Below the pieces are notes generated by a model. That model had not been told where the DNA came from. It saw only the letters and a list, made by a program, of their open reading frames with translations, and ran no database searches. Shown one piece after another: positions 17,904 to 26,437 of a stretch of DNA of 47,259 bases. The stretch is from an uncultured Clostridiaceae bacterium (lineage in GTDB: Bacteria; Bacillota; Clostridia; Lachnospirales; Lachnospiraceae): positions 1 through 47,259 of the forward strand of contig CAMHJT010000002.1 of NCBI GenBank assembly GCA_946185495.1, written 5' to 3'. Every line of letters starts with the position of its first letter. Positions within the stretch are counted from its first letter, which is position 1. The position numbers and the translations under genes are program-made.

Positions 17904-18395
17904 ATGACAGATATCAGAAATAAGATTTTGAAATTGATCCAGCATAACGCGGGGCTCAGCACCCGTGATATTGCGGTGATGCTGGGGTTGGACGAATCGC
18001 TGGTGATCCATACCATCAGCGATATGGAGCAGGAGCAGATCATCTGCGGATATCACACCATCATCAACTGGGATAAGACGGGGGACGAGAGGGTGACGGC
18101 GCTGATTGAGGTCAAGGTGGTGCCCCAGCGGGGCGAGGGTTTTGACCGGGTCGCGGAGCGGATTTACAATTATGAGGAGGTCACTTCCCTCTACCTGATG
18201 TCCGGCGGCTTTGACATGGCGGTCTTTATTGAGGGCAAGACCATGAAGGAGGTCGCGCAGTTTGTGGCGAGAAAGCTGGCGCCCATGGAGGGCGTGCTCA
18301 GCACCTCCACCCATTTTGTGATGAAAAAATACAAGGAGGCCGGAACCAGAATGGAGCAGCAGAAGAAAGATGAAAGGCTGGTGGTGACAGCATGA
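17904..18395 (+). CDS. Lrp/AsnC-family transcriptional regulator
   Basis: 163 aa, start after AGGAGGAGGTCTGG. The N-terminal winged helix (about 5-60: KILKLIQHNAGLSTRDIAVML, then GLDESLVIHTISDMEQEQII) is followed by an AsnC ligand-binding domain (about 70-145: ALIEVKVVPQRGEGFDRVAERI, SLYLMSGGFDMAVFIEG). Such proteins sense amino acids as dimers or octamers. It overlaps the aminotransferase by 4 bp, so it probably regulates that gene or shares its signal. Confidence 0.9.
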   Translation: MTDIRNKILKLIQHNAGLSTRDIAVMLGLDESLVIHTISDMEQEQIICGYHTIINWDKTGDERVTALIEVKVVPQRGEGFDRVAERIYNYEEVTSLYLMSGGFDMAVFIEGKTMKEVAQFVARKLAPMEGVLSTSTHFVMKKYKEAGTRMEQQKKDERLVVTA

Positions 18396-19570
18396 AAAAC
18401 CCGATTTCTGATAAGGTGATGGGGATGAAGCCATCCGGAATCCGTAAATTTTTTGATATTGTCAGCGAGATGCCGGATGCCATCTCGCTTGGCGTGGGAG
18501 AGCCTGATTTTGACACGCCCTGGGCCGTGAGGGAGGAGGGCATTTATTCTCTGGAAAAGGGGCGTACCTTTTATACCTCCAATGCGGGCCTGCTGGAGCT
18601 AAGACAGGAAATCTGCAGGTACATGGACAGGCGGTATCATGTAAGCTATGATGCGAGGAGGGAGGTGCTTCTCACAGTCGGGGGCAGTGAGGGCATTGAC
18701 GTGGCGCTTCGCGCCATGCTGAATCCGGGAGACGAGGTGATCATCCCCCAGCCCTGTTATGTGTCTTATGTGCCCTGCGTTGAGCTTGCAGGCGGCACGC
18801 CGGTCACCATCTCCCTGAAAAATGAGAATCAGTTCCGGCTTACGCCGGAGGAGCTGGAGGCAGCCATCACTGAGAAGACGAAGCTTTTGCTGATCTCCTA
18901 TCCCAATAACCCGACTGGGGCGATCATGGAGCGGGAGGATCTGGAAAAGATCGCGGAGGTGGTAAAAAAGCATGATATCTTCGTGATCTCGGATGAGATT
19001 TATTCGGAGCTTACCTATAACAGCGGACATGTAAGTATTGCCTCCCTGCCGGGTATGCAGGAGAGGACCATTGTGATCAACGGTTTCTCCAAGGCGTTTG
19101 CCATGACGGGCTGGAGGCTCGGATACGCGATGGGACCTGCAGCGGTCATTGAGCAGATGACGAAGGTACACCAGTTTGCCATCATGTGCGCGCCAACGAC
19201 CAGCCAGTACGCTGCCATTGCGGCGCTGAGGGACTGTGACCGGGAGGTTGCCCAGATGCGGGAGGCCTACGACCAGAGGAGAAAATTCCTGCTGGCGGAA
19301 TTCAAGGAGATGGGGCTTCCCTGCTTTGAACCCTATGGCGCGTTTTATATGTTCCCGTTTATCCGGGAATTTGGTATGCGGTCGGAGGATTTCGCGACGA
19401 GCCTGCTGAAGGCCAAGAAGGTCGCGGTTGTTCCGGGGGATGCCTTCGGGGACTGCGGAGAGGGATTTTTGCGGATCTCCTACGCGTATTCGCTGGAGGA
19501 GCTGAAGGTCGCGATCGGGCGGATCCGGGAATTTATAGAGGAGTTACGTAACAGTTCACCTTTTGGCTGA
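18392..19570 (+). CDS. PLP-dependent class I/II aminotransferase
   Basis: 392 aa, fold type I, similar to PatA/AspC-type enzymes. It has the N-terminal SLGVGEPDFDTP and the central LISYPNNPTGAIM. VISDEIYSEL carries the PLP-binding Asp, INGFSKAFAMTGWRLGY the Schiff-base Lys, and FLRISYAYS the substrate-carboxylate Arg. Substrate is not fixed by sequence; aspartate or aromatic amino acids are likely. The start overlaps the Lrp stop (ATGA). The last eight codons and the stop lie inside a family-2 repeat, so the tail RNSSPFG is repeat-derived. Confidence 0.92.
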   Translation: MKNPISDKVMGMKPSGIRKFFDIVSEMPDAISLGVGEPDFDTPWAVREEGIYSLEKGRTFYTSNAGLLELRQEICRYMDRRYHVSYDARREVLLTVGGSEGIDVALRAMLNPGDEVIIPQPCYVSYVPCVELAGGTPVTISLKNENQFRLTPEELEAAITEKTKLLLISYPNNPTGAIMEREDLEKIAEVVKKHDIFVISDEIYSELTYNSGHVSIASLPGMQERTIVINGFSKAFAMTGWRLGYAMGPAAVIEQMTKVHQFAIMCAPTTSQYAAIAALRDCDREVAQMREAYDQRRKFLLAEFKEMGLPCFEPYGAFYMFPFIREFGMRSEDFATSLLKAKKVAVVPGDAFGDCGEGFLRISYAYSLEELKVAIGRIREFIEELRNSSPFG

Positions 19571-19833
19571 TTTGTTACCTGCCGGACGGCTCCCGGCAGA
19601 TAGTTCATTTGCACTCCGGGCACGAGCTAAAGCATACCTTCGAACTAAGCGCGCCCGGCGCCTATGGCTTGGGCTTGCTAAGGTCTCAGGCATTGCTCTT
19701 AGTTGCTCACGCAGCGGTACTAGGTTCGCTTCCTTCGTCAGTTCACCAAGGACCGGCGTTCGCAAATAGCCCTTCGTTGCAAATAAACTATCCTCTGGGA
19801 GCCTGTGTATTGGTTGAAAGGTGATTTGTTAAG
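19548..19833. repeat. family-2 inverted-repeat element, copy R2 (complete)
   Basis: The left end, GTAACAGTTCACCTTTTGGC then GATAGTTCATTTGCACTCC, is the inverted counterpart of the right end TTGCAAATAAACTATCC, GGGAGCCTG and GAAAGGTGATTTGTTAA. The interior (about 19640-19760) contains no gene. Copies R1 (9906) and R3 (43681) share the ends. It begins inside the aminotransferase coding region. Confidence 0.75.
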
Positions 19834-19871
19834 GCATTACGGCGGAGGCTGTTAAATGTAATGAAAAGAAA

Positions 19872-19900
19872 ATGACAAGCGGTAGGATCTGTGTTATGAT
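19872..19900 (+). promoter_or_regulatory. sigma-A promoter of the trmL-mutS2 unit
   Basis: -35 ATGACA (19872-19877), 17-bp spacer, -10 TATGAT (19895-19900) with an extended-10 TGT. It lies between repeat R2 and repeat B, so repeat B is inside the leader. Confidence 0.65.
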
Positions 19901-19943
19901 ATAAGGCAGCGGCAATAATTAGTCTGTACGGATGCTTGGTGAA

Positions 19944-20084
19944 AGGAAATTACGGAACTTGAAATGTAAATTGAGGATCCTGGCAGGATATATGTTTTTT
20001 CGCCGGCATTAGGAACATCGGCCAAGAAAAAATATATATCCAGCCAGGAGCCGGGAAAAAAGTGTATTGTTTCGCTGCTGTCTG
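19944..20084 (+). repeat. family-1 inverted-repeat element, copy B (complete)
   Basis: Left end AGGAAATTACGGAAC and right end GTTTCGCTGCTGTCTG are degenerate terminal repeats. The inner arms ATCCTGGCAGGATATATG and ATATATCCAGCCAGGAG pair around the loop CGCCGGCATTAGGAACATCG. Imperfect 12-bp direct repeats (ATGCTTGGTGAA / GTGATCAGTGAA) flank it. It ends 32 nt before the trmL start. Confidence 0.8.
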
Positions 20085-20115
20085 GTGATCAGTGAAAAGG
20101 AAGGAAGATCGTAAA

Positions 20116-20607
20116 TTGCTCAACATTGTCTTGCATGAGCCGGAGATGCCGGCCAATACCGGAAATATAGGAAGAACCTGCGTTGCGGCGGGAGTCAGGC
20201 TGCACCTGATCGAACCGCTTGGATTTCTGTTAAATGACAGGATGATCAAGCGGTCAGGGATGGATTATTGGGAAAAACTGGATGTGCATACCTATCTGTG
20301 CTTTGAGGATTTTTTGGAAAAGAATCCGGGCGCTAAGCTCTATATGGCTACCACAAAGGCGCAGAAGCTTTACACAGAGGCGCGGTATGAGGAGGACTGC
20401 TACATCATGTTTGGAAAGGAGAGCGCCGGCATTCCGGAAGAAATCCTGTTGGATTACAGGGATAGCTGTATCAGGATTCCCATGGGCGGGGAGATCCGGT
20501 CGCTGAACCTGTCCAATTCTGTTGCGATCGTATTGTATGAGGCGCTGAGACAGCAGGGCTTTCCGGGCTTTCAGTTGAAGGGGCAGCTGCATCATCACAC
20601 ATGGTGA
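20116..20607 (+). CDS. trmL: tRNA (cytidine(34)-2'-O)-methyltransferase
   Basis: 163 aa from a TTG at 20116, chosen because AAGGAAG lies about 10 nt upstream and the protein then starts with the family N-terminus LNIVLHEPEMPANTGNIGRT. A GTG at 20092 is in frame but sits in the flanking repeat of element B without a ribosome binding site. SPOUT fold with the trefoil-knot motifs NTGNIGRTC, FGKESAGIPEEIL and IPMGGEIRSLNLSNSVAIVLYE. It methylates the wobble base of tRNA-Leu using SAM. It overlaps the mutS2 upstream region; mutS2 starts 11 bp later. Confidence 0.92.
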   Translation: MLNIVLHEPEMPANTGNIGRTCVAAGVRLHLIEPLGFLLNDRMIKRSGMDYWEKLDVHTYLCFEDFLEKNPGAKLYMATTKAQKLYTEARYEEDCYIMFGKESAGIPEEILLDYRDSCIRIPMGGEIRSLNLSNSVAIVLYEALRQQGFPGFQLKGQLHHHTW

Positions 20608-20618
20608 GGGGAATGGAC

Positions 20619-23000
20619 ATGAATAAACGGACATTAAGAGTTTTGGAATATTATAAGATCATAGAGCAGCTGACAGGATTCGCGACCTGTCCGGCCGGGA
20701 AGCGTCTGTGTGAGAAGCTGAAGCCCTCCGCGGAGATTGCAGGGATCCGCAGGGAGCAGGAGGAGACGGGTGCGGCGCTTTCCAGGGTATACAGGCATGG
20801 AAGTCTTTCGTTTTCGGGCGTATACCCGATCGGCGAGTCGTTGAAACGGCTTGCGGTGGGAGCCTCCCTGTCCGCTCCAGAGCTTTTGGATGTCGTGAAG
20901 CTTCTGAAGGTAGCAGAGCGGGCCAGAAGATACGGCGAGCAGGAGGATGACAGGGATCAGGCTGTGGAAGACTGTCTGACAGGGTATTTTGAAACGCTGA
21001 TGCCGCTGGAACACCTGGCGCGGGAGATTAGCCGCTGCATCCTGACAGAGGAGGAAATTGCGGATGACGCATCCTCCGAGCTTAAGGATATCAGGAGAAG
21101 CATCAAGGCGGCCAACGCGAAGGTGCATGATGTCTTAAGCGGGATTGTGTCGAATCAGAACAACCAGTCCATGCTGCAGGACGCGATCGTCACAATGCGC
21201 AACGGCAGGTACTGCATTCCGGTAAAGGCGGAGTACAAGGGACAATTTCCGGGCATGGTGCATGACCAGTCCTCGACGGGCTCTACGTATTTCATAGAGC
21301 CCATGGCAGTTGTGAACCTGAACAATGAGCTGAAGGAGCTGGCGGTGAAGGAGGAGCTGGAGATCGAGAAGATCCTGGCCGCCTTGAGCGAGCAGACCGC
21401 ATTGTACAGGGAGAGCATTGAGATGGATATGGAGCTTTTGACGAAGCTGGATTTCATCTTCGCGAAGGCCGCCTACGCGAAGTCTTATGACGGAACCGAG
21501 CCGGAGCTCAATGACAGGGGCGTTGTGGAGATCCGGCAGGGAAGGCATCCGCTGCTTAACAAGCACGCAGTCGTCCCGGTGGATATCCGGCTGGGAGAGG
21601 ATTTCACGATGCTGATCATCACAGGCCCCAATACGGGCGGCAAGACGGTCTCTTTGAAGACGCTTGGCCTTTTCACGCTGATGGCTCAGTCCGGACTGCA
21701 TATTCCGGCCTTTCAGGGCTCAAAGCTGGCGGTATTTCGTGATGTGTTCGCGGATATCGGGGATGAGCAGAGCATAGAGCAGAGCTTAAGTACCTTTTCC
21801 TCGCATATGACCAATATTGTCTATATCATGAAACATGCGTCGAGGGATACGCTGGTGCTGTTTGATGAGCTTGGAGGCGGAACTGATCCGGTAGAGGGCT
21901 CGGCCCTGGCCATCGCGATCCTGAAGGATCTGCATGACAGGGATATCCGATGCATGGCGACAACGCATTACAGTGAACTCAAAACCTTTGCCATGACAAC
22001 GGAGGGGATTGAGAACGCCTGCTGCGAATTTGATGTGGAGACCTTAAGCCCGACCTATCATCTGCTGATCGGCATTCCGGGCAAATCCAATGCGTTCGCG
22101 ATCGCGAAAAAGCTTGGATTATCGGATCAGATTATTTTGCAGGCCAGGGAACGGATCGGCACGGATACGGTGGACATGGAAACCCTTCTGGCAGACCTGG
22201 AGCAGGCAAAAAGGGATCTGAAGCAGGAGATGGAGGAGATCGCGCAGAGCAGGTCGGAGATTGAGAAGCTGAAGGAGCGGCTGTCCTCCAAGAATGAGAA
22301 TATCGAACAGCGAAAGCAGGACATCCTGCGCAATGCCAGGGAGGAAGCCAGGGAGATTCTGGAGGATGCCAAATCGTTTGCGGACCAGTCGATCCGCAGA
22401 TACAATCACTGGGAGAAAAAGCCGGAGACGGCCAGCAATAAGGAAATGGAAAAGGAGCGAAGCCAGATCCGCTCAAGGCTTGACGCGGTGAATGAGAAGC
22501 TGTCCGACCGCACGCCCCGGCGTAAGGGATCCAACAAGGCGGAGGATTTCCGTATTGGAGCGCCTGTGCATGTGATCAGCTTAAACCTCGACGGAACGGT
22601 AAAAAGCCTGCCCAACCAGAAGGGTGAGCTCACCGTTTCCATGGGCATTTTGCAGAGCACAGTCAAGATGACGGATGTGGAGCTGTTAAAGCCTGAGAAA
22701 AAAACCGTGAAGGAATCCAAGGTTACTGTTTTCCGGGCTTCCTCGGAGAAGTCTAAGAGCATTAAGCCGGAGATCAATCTGCTGGGACTTACAGTGGATG
22801 AGGCGATCATGGAGCTGGATAAATATCTGGATGACGCCTGTCTCTCACACCTTGATCAGGTGCGGGTGGTGCATGGAAAGGGAACCGGTGCCCTGCGGAA
22901 GGGCGTCCATGAATACTTGAAGCGGCAGCCCTATGTGAAGTCCTTCCGGCTTGGGGAATTCGGGGAGGGGGACAGCGGCGTGACCATTGTGGAATTGTAG
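20619..23000 (+). CDS. mutS2: MutS2 endonuclease / ribosome-rescue ATPase
   Basis: 793 aa from the ATG at 20619 behind GAGGGGAATGGAC. It lacks the mismatch-binding domain of MutS. Core helical domains (1-310), then an ATPase domain with Walker A GPNTGGKTVSLKT, Walker B LVLFDELGGGTDPVEG and TTHYSELKTFA. A long charged coiled coil (about 510-600) precedes the KOW-like segment, and the C-terminus is an Smr nuclease domain (LLGLTVDEAIMELDKYLDDA, VRVVHGKGTGALRKGVHEYL). The family suppresses homologous recombination and in Bacillus also splits collided ribosomes. It forms an operon with trmL. Confidence 0.95.
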   Translation: MNKRTLRVLEYYKIIEQLTGFATCPAGKRLCEKLKPSAEIAGIRREQEETGAALSRVYRHGSLSFSGVYPIGESLKRLAVGASLSAPELLDVVKLLKVAERARRYGEQEDDRDQAVEDCLTGYFETLMPLEHLAREISRCILTEEEIADDASSELKDIRRSIKAANAKVHDVLSGIVSNQNNQSMLQDAIVTMRNGRYCIPVKAEYKGQFPGMVHDQSSTGSTYFIEPMAVVNLNNELKELAVKEELEIEKILAALSEQTALYRESIEMDMELLTKLDFIFAKAAYAKSYDGTEPELNDRGVVEIRQGRHPLLNKHAVVPVDIRLGEDFTMLIITGPNTGGKTVSLKTLGLFTLMAQSGLHIPAFQGSKLAVFRDVFADIGDEQSIEQSLSTFSSHMTNIVYIMKHASRDTLVLFDELGGGTDPVEGSALAIAILKDLHDRDIRCMATTHYSELKTFAMTTEGIENACCEFDVETLSPTYHLLIGIPGKSNAFAIAKKLGLSDQIILQARERIGTDTVDMETLLADLEQAKRDLKQEMEEIAQSRSEIEKLKERLSSKNENIEQRKQDILRNAREEAREILEDAKSFADQSIRRYNHWEKKPETASNKEMEKERSQIRSRLDAVNEKLSDRTPRRKGSNKAEDFRIGAPVHVISLNLDGTVKSLPNQKGELTVSMGILQSTVKMTDVELLKPEKKTVKESKVTVFRASSEKSKSIKPEINLLGLTVDEAIMELDKYLDDACLSHLDQVRVVHGKGTGALRKGVHEYLKRQPYVKSFRLGEFGEGDSGVTIVEL

Positions 23001-23006
23001 GGGACA

Positions 23007-23150
23007 TAGGTAATTGTGAAACTCAAAATGTAGATGGAGGCTCCTAGCTGGCGATATGTTTTTTCGCAGGCATTAGGAAACGTTAGCCAAGAAAAAATAT
23101 ATAGCCTGCTGGGAGCCGATCAAAAAAGTATATGGTTTCGCAAACGCCTG
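23007..23150 (+). repeat. family-1 inverted-repeat element, copy C (complete)
   Basis: Ends AGGTAATTGTGAAAC and GTTTCGCAAACGCCT are inverted repeats. The inner arms GGAGGCTCCTAGCTGGCGAT and CTGCTGGGAGCC pair, and the loop contains CGCAGGCATTAGG and AACGTTAGCC. Possible worn flanking repeats are TTGTAGGGGACAT and TTGCAGGGTATAG (9 of 13). It ends 28 nt before the response-regulator start. Confidence 0.8.
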
Positions 23151-23177
23151 TTGCAGGGTATAGATTTGGAGGATTGG

Positions 23178-23885
23178 ATGGATAAAAAGCGTATTTTGAT
23201 CGTAGATGATGACGAAAACATCGCGGAGCTGATCTCACTGTATCTGGTCAAGGAATGCTTTGACACGGAGATTGCGGGGGATGGAGAGCAAGCGGTACAA
23301 AAATTCAAGGAGTACCAGCCGCATATGATCCTGCTAGACATCATGCTGCCCGGCATGGACGGGTATGATGTGTGCAGGGAGATCCGCAAGGTGAGCAATG
23401 TCCCTATCATCATGCTGTCAGCGAAAGGGGAAGTGTTTGACAAGGTATTGGGACTTAAAATCGGGGCGGATGACTATATGGTCAAGCCCTTTGACTCCAA
23501 TGAGCTGGTGGCGCGGGTGCAGGCAATCCTGCGCCGCATGGAACAATCCGATAGCAGCCGGAACCAGGCGCAGAGGGAAGAGACCGGCGAGATTGTAAGG
23601 TTTGAGGGACTGACGGTGAATCTGACGGGATATTCCGTCATTTATCTGGGAAAAAGCGTGGAGATGCCGCCCAAGGAGCTTGAGCTTTTGTTTTTCCTTG
23701 CCAACAGGCCCAACCAGGTCTTTACCAGGGAGCAGCTTCTGGACAAGATCTGGGGGTATGACTATATGGGAGATACCAGGACGGTGGATGTCCATGTGAA
23801 ACGGATCCGGGAGAAGATCAAGGATTACGCCAACTGGGCGATCACAACGGTATGGGGAATCGGCTATAAGTTTGAAGTAAAGTAG
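23178..23885 (+). CDS. OmpR/PhoB-family response regulator
   Basis: 235 aa from the ATG at 23178 behind TTTGGAGGATTGG; the in-frame ORF extends upstream through repeat C but without similarity. Receiver domain with acidic pocket ILIVDDDEN, phospho-acceptor Asp54 in MILLDIMLPGMDGYD, and Lys in DYMVKPFDS. The C-terminal winged helix contains LTVNLTGYSVIYLG, MPPKELELLFFLANRPNQVFTREQLL, DKIWGYDYMGDTRTVDVHV and WGIGYKFE. Paired with the histidine kinase 10 bp downstream. The PhoB/WalR/ResD-like type cannot be narrowed further. Confidence 0.93.
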   Translation: MDKKRILIVDDDENIAELISLYLVKECFDTEIAGDGEQAVQKFKEYQPHMILLDIMLPGMDGYDVCREIRKVSNVPIIMLSAKGEVFDKVLGLKIGADDYMVKPFDSNELVARVQAILRRMEQSDSSRNQAQREETGEIVRFEGLTVNLTGYSVIYLGKSVEMPPKELELLFFLANRPNQVFTREQLLDKIWGYDYMGDTRTVDVHVKRIREKIKDYANWAITTVWGIGYKFEVK

Positions 23886-23894
23886 GGTGGAAAA

Positions 23895-25331
23895 TTGAGA
23901 AGGACATTTTTTGACTATGTGATCCTGGTGGTGATCGTCCTACTGCTTTTGGTATGCATCGGGCTTGCCGGATATACAACCTACGGTACAAGGCGCGCGC
24001 TGATCGAGGAAAAACAGAATAATCTGATCAATGAGGCGGAGCTTTTGTCAGAGCAGAGCATATCGTCCTATATGCAGGGGATTACCTCCCTGGAATACCT
24101 GCAGATCCGGTTTAATGAGTTTGAAGATTCCCTGAAGGCCAAGGTCTGGTTTTATTCCGAGGACGGAAGGCTCATTGTTGCCTCCCTGAAGGACAGGATT
24201 TACAATATACCGCAGGATATTCGCAAGATCGATCCGGGGATTGACATGAACAAGGGTTTTACCATGACCGGAGATTTTTACGGCATGTTTGAGGGCACCG
24301 TGATCAGCATCGGTATTCCGGTTTATATCGGGAATGAGCTTGGAGGATACCTGATCCTGCACACATCCATGTCGGAGCTGGACAGGCTGCAGGGAGATAT
24401 GCTCTCTGTGCTCTATATGCCCTTTGTGGTCATCATGCTGCTGGTCGGGCTGGTGCTTGCCTACCTGTCCAAGATGGTGCTGCGGCCGATTGCCAGGATC
24501 AATGAGGCGGCCAGGGAATACGCGAAGGGGAATTTTGAAGCGAAGACAGGCGTCAAGAGCAAGGATGAGATCGGCCAGCTTGCGGACTCGCTGGAATACA
24601 TGGCGGGCGAGCTGAATAAGATGGAGGAGTACCGGAAAAATTTCATCGCGAATATCTCGCACGATTTCCGGTCGCCGCTTACATCCATCAAGGGCTATCT
24701 GGAGGCCATGCTGGACGGAACGATACCGCAGGAAAAATATGAACGCTATCTCCGCATTGTGCTGAATGAATCTGCGAGGCTGACCAAGCTGACCAGCGGG
24801 CTGCTGGAGCTGAATGAGTTTGATAACCATGAGCTGGTGCTGAACCGCCAGAGCTTTGATATCGTGGATGTCATCCGTTCCACCAGAAATACCATGGAGG
24901 GATTGTGTGAGAATAAGCATCTGGATTTTCGCATCAACTGCCCTGCCGAGAATACGATTGTCTATGCGGATAAGATGAAGATCGGGCAGGTGGTGTACAA
25001 TCTGGTGGACAATGCTATTAAGTTCAGTCCGGAAGGAGGGCGGATTCAGGTCACGGTGTCTGAGAAGGCTGACAAGCTGCTGGTTTCTGTGAAGGATGAG
25101 GGTCCTGGCATTGAGAAGGATAAGCAGAATAAGGTATGGGTCCGCTTCTACAAGACGGATTCCTCCAGGGGAAAGGATAAGAAAGGAACCGGGCTTGGCC
25201 TTGCAATCACAAAGGAGATCATCAAGGCGCACGGGGAGCACATTAACCTCGTCAGCAAGGAGGGAGAGGGCAGTGATTTTATTTTTACGCTCAGCCGCGG
25301 AAAGAAGGAAGGCAATAATCTGGAAGAATAG
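23895..25331 (+). CDS. membrane sensor histidine kinase
   Basis: 478 aa from a TTG start behind AGGGTGG. Two transmembrane helices (about 8-28 and 172-192) enclose a roughly 140-residue sensor region. A HAMP linker follows (LRPIARINEAAREYAKGNF), then HisKA with the phospho-His in NFIANISHDFRSPLTSIKGY and a HATPase domain with N box YNLVDNAIKFSPEGG, G1 VKDEGPGI and G2 KGTGLGLAI. It phosphorylates the preceding regulator. The signal is unknown. Confidence 0.93.
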   Translation: MRRTFFDYVILVVIVLLLLVCIGLAGYTTYGTRRALIEEKQNNLINEAELLSEQSISSYMQGITSLEYLQIRFNEFEDSLKAKVWFYSEDGRLIVASLKDRIYNIPQDIRKIDPGIDMNKGFTMTGDFYGMFEGTVISIGIPVYIGNELGGYLILHTSMSELDRLQGDMLSVLYMPFVVIMLLVGLVLAYLSKMVLRPIARINEAAREYAKGNFEAKTGVKSKDEIGQLADSLEYMAGELNKMEEYRKNFIANISHDFRSPLTSIKGYLEAMLDGTIPQEKYERYLRIVLNESARLTKLTSGLLELNEFDNHELVLNRQSFDIVDVIRSTRNTMEGLCENKHLDFRINCPAENTIVYADKMKIGQVVYNLVDNAIKFSPEGGRIQVTVSEKADKLLVSVKDEGPGIEKDKQNKVWVRFYKTDSSRGKDKKGTGLGLAITKEIIKAHGEHINLVSKEGEGSDFIFTLSRGKKEGNNLEE

Positions 25332-25366
25332 GTAAGGAGGGGCGGGAAGGAGCCGCCGTAAAAAAG

Positions 25367-26314
25367 ATGAGATATATCAGAGATTTGAGGGAGGGAGACA
25401 TGATCTCCTCCATTTATTTATGCAAGGACAAAAAAACACTGCAGACAAAGGCTGGAAAGAGCTATTATTCCATGCAGCTGCACGACAAGACAGGATCAGT
25501 AGACGGCAAGGTATGGGATCTGTCCAACGGGATTGGTTATTTTGAGTCGATGGACTACATACAGGTAGACGCGCAGGTGATCAGCTTTCAGGGTGCGCTG
25601 CAGCTGAATATCCGCAGGGTGCGCAAGGCTGGAGAAGGGGAGTACGATCCCATGGACTATATGCCCTGCTCCAGGAAAAATGTGGAAGAGATGTACGCAG
25701 AGCTCACGGCCCTGATCGGGACGGTGAAGGAGCCACATCTGCTGGCGCTTTTAAAGGCGGTATTTATGGAGGATGCGGAGTTTATCAAGGCGTTTAAGCT
25801 GCATTCGGCCGCGAAGACGATCCATCACAGCTTTGCAGGCGGGCTTTTGGAGCACAGCCTCTCAGTGGCAAAGCTGTGTGAGTTTTACACTGTACAGTAT
25901 CCGGTGCTCAACAGGGATCTTCTGGTGACAGCCGCCCTGTGCCATGATATCGGAAAAATGCGGGAGATATCCGCGCTGCCGGAGAATGATTATACGGATG
26001 AGGGACAACTGATCGGACATATTGTGATGGGAACAATGATGCTGGAGGAGAAGATCAGCCGGATTGAGGGATTTCCGGTAAAGCTGGCTAACGAGCTTAA
26101 GCACTGCATTCTGGCTCACCACGGGGAACTGGAATATGGTTCGCCCAAGAAGCCGGCTCTGATCGAGGCGGTGGCGCTGGCCTTTGCCGACAATACGGAC
26201 GCGAAGCTGGAAACCTTTATCGAGGTTTTGGACAGCAATGCGGCGAAGGGAGAGGAATGGCTGGGCTTTAACCGGATGTTTGATTCGAACGTGCGCGCGA
26301 CGTCAGGACACTGA
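25367..26314 (+). CDS. yhaM: YhaM-family 3'-5' exoribonuclease (OB-fold plus HD)
   Basis: 315 aa. The N-terminal OB-fold nucleic-acid-binding domain (about 1-90) contains DKTGSVDGKVWDLSNGI. A linker and an HD metal-dependent domain follow, with HHSFAGGLLEHSLSVAKLCEF, ALCHDIGKMREIS, GHIVMGTMML and HCILAHHGELEYGSPKKP. This order and the C-terminal EAVALAFADNTDAKLE match YhaM, which degrades RNA and can act on DNA. It follows the kinase by 35 bp, an operon partner in some Clostridia. Confidence 0.88.
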   Translation: MRYIRDLREGDMISSIYLCKDKKTLQTKAGKSYYSMQLHDKTGSVDGKVWDLSNGIGYFESMDYIQVDAQVISFQGALQLNIRRVRKAGEGEYDPMDYMPCSRKNVEEMYAELTALIGTVKEPHLLALLKAVFMEDAEFIKAFKLHSAAKTIHHSFAGGLLEHSLSVAKLCEFYTVQYPVLNRDLLVTAALCHDIGKMREISALPENDYTDEGQLIGHIVMGTMMLEEKISRIEGFPVKLANELKHCILAHHGELEYGSPKKPALIEAVALAFADNTDAKLETFIEVLDSNAAKGEEWLGFNRMFDSNVRATSGH

Positions 26315-26437
26315 ACCGGTTGGTCAGTTGTGCTGGCATCTGGGGGATTTAAGCTGGACGAAAACGGTGGTTTACAGGGGAGAATGGTATGGGAACAGGT
26401 GGCGAAGAAACGAATAATGTAAAGGAGGGCTTGCAAT

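Noticed and set aside
23034-23177. N-terminal extension of the response regulator
   Set aside because: It is translated repeat C sequence; the real start is after TTTGGAGGATTGG.
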